A stretch of 5,569 nt of DNA from Bacillota bacterium. GTDB taxonomy: Bacteria > Bacillota > Sulfobacillia > Symbiobacteriales > Symbiobacteriaceae. Positions within the stretch are counted from its first letter, which is position 1; the number at the start of each line of letters is the position of its first letter. A program made the translations under genes and the position numbers. Of this stretch, positions 1 to 4,235 are shown piece by piece. The notes below the pieces were generated by a model, which worked only from the letters and a program-made list of their open reading frames with translations, was not told where the DNA came from and ran no database searches. Location: contig JAQBPS010000385.1 in assembly GCA_028287415.1 (NCBI GenBank), forward strand, positions 1 to 5,569. Direction: 5' to 3'.

Positions 1-449
1 TCCAAGCCGTGCAGGCGCTCACCCATCTGCGCGATCATGATGCCCCAGCGTTCGGCGACCGGGTCGCCCAGGGTGAACTCGATGGGGCTGGCCCGATTCT
101 CCTGCGACAGATCAAGCCAGCCCGTCAACGCCAGTTTCCGGGCAGCGCCATACAGCAGCTTCGCCTGAAGATCAAGGTCCGTGTCCGCCAATAATCCGAT
201 AGGCATGGTCACATGGGGCTGCACAGCATTGCCGCTGATCTGCGACCTGCTGGCGAGCCAGTCGCCACCACTCAGTTCTGCGAGCGCTCGCCGAACCGTG
301 GCCGGTGTAAGGCTTGAGCGGCCGACCAGCGTATTAGTACTGGGCGCGCTCGACTCCTCCGGCCGGTGGCAGGCCCAGATGATCTTGGCCGCAGGGCTCA
401 GATTCGGTGCCAGGAGAATGGAAGCTGGCATCATGCTGGCGTTCGCCAC
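1..449 (-). CDS. winged helix-turn-helix DNA-binding protein, 3' end outside window
   Basis: A minus-strand frame is open from a GTG at 449-447 to the left edge, giving 149 residues with no stop. Residues 17-65 read as a winged helix: a first helix LSPAAKIIWACH, a variable turn, then the recognition-helix pattern SSLTPATVRRALAEL, with DWL starting the wing. Residues 85-115 (LLADTDLDLQAKLLYGAARKL) look like the start of a second helical or HTH-like unit. GTG is chosen because AGGAGG ends 6 nt upstream of it; the ATG pair at codons 6-7 would lie about 21 nt from that site. A promoter fits just upstream. It is probably a transcriptional regulator, but the target and exact family are not visible, and the C-terminal part is missing. 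The gene points the same way as the SLH gene but is separated from it by about 750 bases and a terminator, so it is its own transcription unit. Confidence 0.8.
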   Translation of the reverse strand, partial: MANASMMPASILLAPNLSPAAKIIWACHRPEESSAPSTNTLVGRSSLTPATVRRALAELSGGDWLASRSQISGNAVQPHVTMPIGLLADTDLDLQAKLLYGAARKLALTGWLDLSQENRASPIEFTLGDPVAERWGIMIAQMGERLHGL

Positions 450-453
450 AGTT

Positions 454-462
454 CCCCTCCTC
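454..462 (-). promoter_or_regulatory. ribosome binding site of the winged-helix gene
   Basis: The minus strand reads GAGGAGGGG followed by AACT and then GTG. The AGGAGG core leaves 6 nt to the GTG, a normal Shine-Dalgarno spacing. It therefore decides the start in favour of this GTG over the downstream ATG codons. Confidence 0.8.
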
Positions 463-474
463 ATCTAAAGGTAT

Positions 475-503
475 ATTTTACCAGATACGCCCCCCTCCTG
501 CAA
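475..503 (-). promoter_or_regulatory. putative sigma-A type promoter with extended -10
   Basis: On the minus strand TTGCAG (503-498) is separated by 17 nt from TAAAAT (480-475). TGG directly precedes the hexamer, giving an extended -10 (TGnTAAAAT). The -35 matches consensus at only 3 of 6 bases, but the extended -10 compensates. Transcription would start near 468 and give a leader of about 20 nt that contains the ribosome binding site. This is the only A/T-rich patch directly upstream of the winged-helix gene. A second -35-like TTGACA lies at 538-533 but has no good -10 at the right distance. Confidence 0.5.
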
Positions 504-551
504 CAGACTGCGCATGCATAGTGGCAAGATCCTGTCAACCACGTGATTCGA

Positions 552-612
552 GAGTACGCGCAACATTTACCCCGCCTAAATCTGGCACCCAGGGCAAAAG
601 TTGCGCGAACTC
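552..612. repeat. inverted repeat, 12 of 13 bp, 35-nt spacer
   Basis: The left arm GAGTACGCGCAAC (552-564) is matched by GTTGCGCGAACTC (600-612) as its reverse complement with one central mismatch (A opposite A). Eight consecutive pairs, CGCGCAAC/GTTGCGCG, form the core. The 35-nt spacer contains a small CTGG-cac-CCAG hairpin at 582-592. No T-run follows on either strand, so it is not a standard terminator. It may be a two-half-site operator or a cruciform or RNA structure. Confidence 0.45.
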
Positions 613-758
613 AGCCGTCCGGGTCCACTCTGAGCCCCTTATGTCCCCGGCGACTGCAAGATCCGACAACAGACTTCAAAATAGGACAGAAACAGGTCAC
701 GATCTCACACCAGTAGATGCACGATGGGACCTCAACCACTTCCCGATCTTAAGTTCGA

Positions 759-803
759 TCAACTTTTGCCTCGTCTACCGCAAACAAGGCGGTCAAAAGT
801 TGA
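759..803. repeat. perfect 10 bp inverted repeat nested around a 5 bp stem
   Basis: TCAACTTTTG (759-768) pairs perfectly with CAAAAGTTGA (794-803). Stacked directly on the right arm is an inner stem ACCGC (777-781) / GCGGT (789-793) with a 7-nt loop, leaving an 8-nt bulge at 769-776. A competing small stem, AAGTT (751-755) with AACTT (761-765), would sequester the left arm. Such mutually exclusive pairings occur in attenuators, but no T-run, start codon or leader peptide is seen, so the role is unknown. Confidence 0.45.
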
Positions 804-823
804 CCTTGCTTAAACAAGCAGGT
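791..823. repeat. 15-base palindrome followed by a bulged hairpin
   Basis: GGTCAA-AAG-TTGACC at 791-805 is a perfect 6 bp dyad around a 3-nt centre and has the look of a dimeric regulator site. It is followed by ACC-t-TGCTT (803-811), loop AAAC, and AAGCA-GGT (816-823), an 8 bp stem with one bulged T. The CAAAAGTTG core of the palindrome also occurs at 595-603 on the plus strand and at 768-760 on the minus strand, giving three copies within about 210 bp. Confidence 0.4.
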
Positions 824-847
824 TGATGGCCAGGTCCCCCGCCAGCC

Positions 848-881
848 GGGCGATGAGCAACAAAATTGTTTGCCATCGCCC
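848..881. repeat. long hairpin, about 15 bp
   Basis: GGGCGATG (848-855) pairs with CATCGCCC (874-881). Inside, GCAA-CAA (857-863) pairs with TTG-t-TTGC (866-873), with one bulged A on the left and one bulged T on the right, leaving a tip of two A residues between the inner arms. No T-run follows in either direction, so a rho-independent terminator is unlikely. It could be a repetitive extragenic element or the end of a degraded mobile sequence. Confidence 0.5.
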
Positions 882-931
882 CGTTACTCAGCACGAACCT
901 GGCCGGCCTCGGGCTGCGCCAAGGACAATGA

Positions 932-1105
932 GGGGACGGGAATCACGCCGCGGTCGCCCAGACCCGGTTTGCCCTGGAGTTTGGCAGGCAGAGCCTGCTC
1001 AAGTTTGTCGAGGACTTGACCGAGGAGCAGCTGGTACCGGCGTCGTATTACCTGCATCAGCGTTGCCGACAGATAGGCCGGACTGCCCACAGTGACGTCG
1101 GCGCA
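932..1105 (+). pseudogene. possible DinB-family N-terminal fragment, truncated
   Basis: In this plus-strand frame the codons to about 1031 have third positions that are almost all G or C, unlike the rest of the gap. They encode a segment beginning HAAVAQTRFALEFGRQSLL and continuing KFVEDLTEEQLVPA. This resembles the first helix of DinB/DinB_2 four-helix-bundle proteins, where an RxxLLxxxEDLTEEQL-like helix is typical. RQIGRTAHSD at about 1068-1097 is like the next conserved piece (WQxGHxAxSD) after a degraded PxxxNH stretch. The frame has a TGA at 929-931 and no start codon. Its similarity ends at about 1105, just before the terminator repeat at 1112-1186. A functional gene is excluded; the family call rests on remembered consensus and is tentative. 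Confidence 0.35.
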
Positions 1106-1110
1106 TCCCC

Positions 1111-1146
1111 CAATGAGAAGAGGCTGGCGCCCCTCTGGCACCAGCC
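1111..1146 (-). terminator. rho-independent terminator of the SLH gene
   Basis: The minus strand reads GGCTGGTGCC, loop AGAGG, then GGCGCCAGCC, a 10 bp stem with one G-U wobble, followed by the pyrimidine-rich TCTTCTCATT. The hairpin lies about 55 nt after the SLH stop codon. Its U-tract is weaker than that of the sister terminator at 4161-4195, so termination may be less efficient. Confidence 0.75.
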
Positions 1147-1186
1147 TATCTCATCGCACTCAGTCACAACTCAACCGAGACCCAAT
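1112..1186 (-). repeat. direct repeat, downstream copy A
   Basis: Bases 1121-1186 match 4170-4235 at 60 of 66 positions without gaps, and 1112-1120 add a weaker 6 of 9. The copy holds a terminator hairpin plus, further upstream in transcription, the segment TTGGGTCTCGGTTGAGT, which in copy B forms the last codons and stop of the regulator gene. Here it lies outside any gene, starting 14 bp after the SLH stop codon. Both copies have the same orientation and lie 3049 bp apart. Confidence 0.9.
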
Positions 1187-1200
1187 CGCAACCGCCCGTG

Positions 1201-4134
1201 CTAGGGCAGTGCCAACATGCGCTCCAGGAGCGTGGCCGCTTCGGCGCGGGTCGTCGGATTGGCCGGGCTGAATGCGCCGGTCTCATCGCCGACCATGAGC
1301 CGCAGGTTGCTGACCGTCTGGATGGCATCCATCGCCCAGAGCGGGATCTGGCCGGCATCCGTAAACGCTGCCGCACCCGGCTTGGCGTCGCGCCGCAGAT
1401 AGTGCAGGGCGCTGTTCAGCATGACCGCCACCTCGGCACGGGTCACGTCTGCCTGGGCATCAAACGATCCATCGGCCCGTCCGTGGATGATTCCCGTCTC
1501 GACGAGCGCCGCTACCTGTGTCCGGGCCCAGGTCGGGATGGTCTCTGCATCCTTGAAGGAGAGCGCCTGCGCTGACGGTCCGAGCTTGAGCGCCCGGGCC
1601 AACATCACGGCGAACTCCGCCCGCGTCACCGGCTTCTCGGGCCGGAACGAATGGTCCGCGTACCCGGACACCACGCCCTGCTGCACCATGTGCAGGATCG
1701 CCGTTTCGGCCCAGTGCCCGCTGATATCGGTCAGCGTGACCGGTGCCGGCGTCGGTGCCGGTGCCGGAGCGGGAGCCGGTGCAGGAGCCGGTGCAGGAGC
1801 CGGTGCAGGAGCGGGTGCCGGTGTCGGCGTAGGTGCTGGCGTAGGCGTAGGCGCCTCCTTGACCGCGATGGCCGCAAAGAGCGTGAAGTGATCCACATCC
1901 ACGGTGATGGTATGCTTCACCGTGTCGACTACGCCCCCCAGCTTCACCCACGCCTGGGTCGCCGTGTCGTAATAGTAGACCTGGAGCAGGGCCGGATCCG
2001 CCACAAGGGCCGGGTCATAGCGGAAGGTGAGCGTCACCTTGCCCTGCAACTGGTGCACGGGGCTGTTGTCGGACTCACGGACAGCGTTCACTTCCGCCAG
2101 CACCGCCACGCTGCCGGACTGCCGGGCCTGGTCGATGGCTGCGCTCGGCCCTGGCTGCTGGACCACGACCGCCAGCCGGTCCGCCGCCACCCCGGCGGGG
2201 ATTGTCACGGTGAGCTCATTCGTGATCACCTCGGTCGGCTGCTCCGGCTGCACGATCACCCGTACCGGGCCATTCGGATCCGCAACCGGCGGTGCGGACG
2301 GAGGCGTAGGATCCCCTCCCCCGGGCGGACTGGCCACGGTGACGCTCGGCGAGGCGGCCAGCGCTTTCAGCGTGCCGGTGGGCGTGGACCGCTGCTGTGA
2401 CGCGAAGGTGATCTTGCCCCTGGTACGACCCACGGTGACGTTCTTGTAAGCGATCGTCATGGTCTGGCCGGCATCCAGCGTGATATCGGTGACCGTGATG
2501 GTCTGGCCGGAGACGCTGGCCGTGCCAGTGCTCGCTGTGACATTGGTCAGGGTCGGCGGGGTCCACCCAGCCGGCACGGTCACGGTCAGGTCGCCAAGCT
2601 GCAGCCCGCCCGCGGGGGCCGTGTAGGTGAACGTCAGGTTCGCGTGGGTCTGCCCGGTCGTAAACTTGGCCGGCGCCACGGTCATCGTGCCGCTGCCGTC
2701 CGGGGCCGTCACGTTCACGCTGGGCGACTCAGACAGAGCCGTGAGCGTGCCCGTGCTCACGCTCTTCTGCTGCGCCGCAAAAGTAAAGCTGCCCGGCGTG
2801 CTCGGTGCGGTGACGCCACTGTAGGTGATCGTCTCGGTCTCGCCGGCGGCCATGGTGATCCCATCAATCGTGATGGTCTGGCCGGAGACGCTGACGCTGC
2901 CTCCGGGGGCAGTGGTAGTCACCGCGTCGGGACCGGGCGGCGCCCAGCCATCGGGGACGTTCAGGGTGAGGCTTCCGTCGTTCACCCCGCCGGCCGCGGC
3001 CGTATAGGTGAAGGTGAGGCTTGCCCCGGTCTGCCCGGCCGCCAGGCTGCTCGGGGAGACGCTCATGGTGCCGCTGCCGTTTGCGGCGGCGACGGTCACC
3101 TGAGGCGAGGCTGCCAGCTGCGTCAGCGTGCCGCCCGCCGTGGACTGCTCCTTGACCGTAAAGCTATAGCTGCCCGGCGTAGCGGGTGCGGTCGCCTTCA
3201 GGTAGGCAATCGTCATCTGGGCGTTAGCGGCAAGGGTAATCCCTGTGACCGTGACGGTCTGTCCCGCGACGCTGACGGCGCCGTTGCCGGTCGAGATCTC
3301 GCCGGCGGCGCCCGTACCCGTGGTCGGCGCTGTCCAGCCGTCCGGCACAGCCAGGGTCAGGCTGCCATCCGAGACTGCGCTCTCTGCCGTGTAGGTCAGG
3401 GTGATATCCGTGGTCTGCCCGGCCGCAACGCTGGTCGATGACAGGAGAACACTGCCGATGCCGTCCGGGATTGGGGGGGCTGTGACGGTCACGCTGGGCG
3501 ACTGAGCCAGCGGCTGGAACGTGCCGCTCGCCGTGGACCGCTGCATGGTCGGGAAGCTGACGGGGCCCGTTGTTGTGCCTATGTTGCCGTAGTACGTGAC
3601 TGCGAACTTGCCGCCGTTCGCCAGGCTCAGGGCGGAGGCGACGATGGTCTGGCCCGAGACGCTGACGTTGCTGCCGGTGTCGCCGGTGCCGGTGACCTCG
3701 CCGACGGCGCCCGGCGCCGACCAGTCCGCCGGCACTGTGATGGTCAGCTCGCCAAGGTTGGTCCCGCCCCCGGCCGCTGTGTAGGTGAGGGTGACGGCCG
3801 CACCGGGTGTGCCGGCCGCGACAGTCGCGGGCGCCACGGTCAGCGTGCCGCTGCCGTCCGGGGCGTATGTGGGCGGGGGCGGGGGAAACCCGGGACACCC
3901 GGGCAGCCCGGGACAGCCGGGCATGGGAAACCCGGGACACCCGGGCAGCCCGGGACAGCCGGGCAGCCCGGGCCCCGGGGTCGCCGCGGGTGTCAGGCCC
4001 GACGACGCCGCGGGTGCCGGGCCCGACGGCGCCGCAAGCGCCACTGGCGCCCCGGCAAAGCACGTGAGAAGCATGGAGAAGAGCAGAAATGCTGAGAACT
4101 TGCGCTGGATCATCCTGAGCGATGTGCGAAGCAA
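1201..4134 (-). CDS. secreted S-layer homology (SLH) domain surface protein
   Basis: A 977-residue exported protein, expected to attach non-covalently to secondary cell-wall polymer through its SLH domains. Order: signal peptide 1-34 (basic start, hydrophobic core, ALA before the cut); Ala/Pro/Ser stretch 35-55; collagen-like GLP/GCP/GFP triplets 56-84 with Cys 60, 66, 74 and 80; four Ig-like beta repeats at about 93-222, 224-351, 353-478 and 479-604, each ending SPxVxV; a beta domain at about 618-757 ending DHFTLFAA, of a ZU5-like type often found beside SLH domains; an Ala-Pro linker at about 762-798; SLH domains at about 802-851, 859-909 and 923-977, each with TRAE (837, 898, 962). TTG is chosen because AAGGAGGA lies 6 nt upstream; ATG codon 8 is too far. 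There is no LPXTG motif, catalytic motif or other Cys in the mature chain. A structural or adhesive S-layer-associated role is inferred. Confidence 0.93.
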   Translation of the reverse strand: MLRTSLRMIQRKFSAFLLFSMLLTCFAGAPVALAAPSGPAPAASSGLTPAATPGPGLPGCPGLPGCPGFPMPGCPGLPGCPGFPPPPPTYAPDGSGTLTVAPATVAAGTPGAAVTLTYTAAGGGTNLGELTITVPADWSAPGAVGEVTGTGDTGSNVSVSGQTIVASALSLANGGKFAVTYYGNIGTTTGPVSFPTMQRSTASGTFQPLAQSPSVTVTAPPIPDGIGSVLLSSTSVAAGQTTDITLTYTAESAVSDGSLTLAVPDGWTAPTTGTGAAGEISTGNGAVSVAGQTVTVTGITLAANAQMTIAYLKATAPATPGSYSFTVKEQSTAGGTLTQLAASPQVTVAAANGSGTMSVSPSSLAAGQTGASLTFTYTAAAGGVNDGSLTLNVPDGWAPPGPDAVTTTAPGGSVSVSGQTITIDGITMAAGETETITYSGVTAPSTPGSFTFAAQQKSVSTGTLTALSESPSVNVTAPDGSGTMTVAPAKFTTGQTHANLTFTYTAPAGGLQLGDLTVTVPAGWTPPTLTNVTASTGTASVSGQTITVTDITLDAGQTMTIAYKNVTVGRTRGKITFASQQRSTPTGTLKALAASPSVTVASPPGGGDPTPPSAPPVADPNGPVRVIVQPEQPTEVITNELTVTIPAGVAADRLAVVVQQPGPSAAIDQARQSGSVAVLAEVNAVRESDNSPVHQLQGKVTLTFRYDPALVADPALLQVYYYDTATQAWVKLGGVVDTVKHTITVDVDHFTLFAAIAVKEAPTPTPAPTPTPAPAPAPAPAPAPAPAPAPAPAPTPAPVTLTDISGHWAETAILHMVQQGVVSGYADHSFRPEKPVTRAEFAVMLARALKLGPSAQALSFKDAETIPTWARTQVAALVETGIIHGRADGSFDAQADVTRAEVAVMLNSALHYLRRDAKPGAAAFTDAGQIPLWAMDAIQTVSNLRLMVGDETGAFSPANPTTRAEAATLLERMLALP
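1772..1807 (-). repeat. 12-bp tandem repeat in the Ala-Pro linker
   Basis: Three exact copies of a 12-bp unit (plus strand GGAGCCGGTGCA) lie inside the linker-coding segment, with degenerate units on both sides. They encode part of a run of 11 Ala-Pro pairs flanked by Thr-Pro pairs, a stiff, extended spacer between the surface domains and the wall-binding SLH domains. In-frame slippage could change linker length without breaking the protein. Confidence 0.8.
2323..3858 (-). repeat. four tandem Ig-like repeat domains within the SLH protein
   Basis: The four units of about 126-130 residues occupy roughly 3858-3469, 3465-3082, 3078-2701 and 2700-2323. Each shows the pattern DGxGxxxV, TLTYTA or TFTYTA, LTxxVPxGW (VPADW in the first), VSVxGQTI or VSVxGQTV, a TxxY strand, a Q- or E-Q-(K/R)ST-like segment, GTxxxLAxSP and VTV. 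This is a beta-sandwich repeat common in large bacterial surface proteins, for which I have no specific family name. Units 2-4 are closer to one another; unit 1 departs in the TYYGNIG segment. Confidence 0.85.
3883..3966 (-). repeat. 42-bp tandem duplication coding Cys-containing collagen-like triplets
   Basis: 3883-3924 and 3925-3966 are identical at 41 of 42 positions; the one difference changes Leu57 to Met71. Each unit encodes 14 residues, (L/M)PGCPGLPGCPGFP. Because 14 is not a multiple of three, the Gly-X-Y register is broken at the junction (Gly 56-68, then 73-82). A CCCGGG-rich 9-bp pattern recurs inside each unit. The near identity suggests a recent duplication or ongoing slippage. 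Confidence 0.92.
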
Positions 4135-4140
4135 CGTATT

Positions 4141-4148
4141 TCCTCCTT
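4141..4148 (-). promoter_or_regulatory. ribosome binding site of the SLH gene
   Basis: The minus strand reads AAGGAGGA, then AATACG, then TTG. This near-perfect Shine-Dalgarno sequence at ideal spacing fixes the unusual TTG as the start codon. The terminator hairpin of the preceding gene ends only about 20 nt upstream of it. Confidence 0.9.
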
Positions 4149-4160
4149 AGCCGCGAGCAA

Positions 4161-4195
4161 CATGCGAAAAGGCTGGTGCCCCTCTGGCACCAGCC
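4161..4195 (-). terminator. rho-independent terminator between regulator and SLH gene
   Basis: The minus strand reads GGCTGGTGCC, loop AGAGG, then GGCACCAGCC, a perfect 10 bp G+C-rich stem, followed directly by TTTTCGCATG. It lies 24 nt after the regulator's TGA and about 20 nt before the SLH ribosome binding site. It should separate the two transcripts. Because so little room remains before the SLH start, the SLH promoter must lie within or upstream of the hairpin, or SLH expression depends on read-through. Confidence 0.85.
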
Positions 4196-4235
4196 TATCG
4201 CATCGCACTCAACCGCTACTCAACCGAGACCCAAT
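4161..4235 (-). repeat. direct repeat, upstream copy B
   Basis: This is the partner of copy A (60 of 66 identical over 4170-4235). Unlike copy A it overlaps the end of a gene: the shared TTGGGTCTCGGTTGAGT supplies the regulator's last codons (Leu-Gly-Leu-Gly) and TGA stop. It also carries GGTTGAGT twice with an 11-bp period (4225-4218 and 4214-4207) and the terminator. Having a natural gene end inside the repeat suggests that copy B resembles the source and copy A is derived, or that both came from paralogous regulator genes. Confidence 0.9.

Larger units (their letters stand above)
450..1111. other. gene-poor intergenic region with multiple dyads
   Basis: This stretch separates the terminator of the SLH gene from the winged-helix gene. 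No frame on either strand has a ribosome binding site, a start and coding-like codon use over a useful length, apart from the broken DinB-like tract at 932-1105. It is less G+C-rich than the flanking genes, particularly 450-830. Its contents are the promoter at 475-503, the inverted repeat at 552-612, overlapping dyads at 751-823 and a long hairpin at 848-881. It may be an old degraded region, a site of past insertion, or an unannotated structured RNA. Confidence 0.6.

Noticed and set aside
799..805. Integron attC-like core (GTTGACC)
   Set aside because: It does not fit GTTRRRY, there is no integrase in the window, and the surrounding stems lack the attC layout.
407..826. Plus-strand open frame across the winged-helix gene start and the intergenic region
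   Set aside because: It begins inside the winged-helix gene on the other strand, has no ribosome binding site and runs through the promoter and dyads. Its product is low in recognisable structure.
848..881. Hairpin as a rho-independent terminator
   Set aside because: No T-run follows the stem on either strand, and no intact gene ends there.
823..1095. Plus-strand frame overlapping the DinB-like tract
   Set aside because: It is Arg/Pro-rich, as expected from an off-frame reading of G+C-rich DNA, and has no ribosome binding site. The neighbouring frame has the coding-like third positions.
884..1141. Minus-strand open frame of 85 codons downstream of the SLH gene
   Set aside because: Its start lies inside the terminator hairpin and it has no Shine-Dalgarno sequence. 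The opposite strand has the better coding signal over 932-1031.
1421..1891. Long plus-strand frame opposite the Ala-Pro linker and SLH domains
   Set aside because: It is the antisense shadow of the SLH gene; its Gly-Ala/Val run is the complement of the Ala-Pro codons.
3883..3966. CRISPR-like repeat
   Set aside because: The two units are directly adjacent with no spacers and are in frame within the SLH gene, so they are a protein-coding tandem duplication.
4060..4062. Possible lipobox (LLTC, Cys25) in the SLH protein signal peptide
   Set aside because: Thr at -1 does not fit the usual Gly/Ala/Ser, and a good signal peptidase I site (ALA, residues 32-34) follows. SLH domains already provide anchoring.
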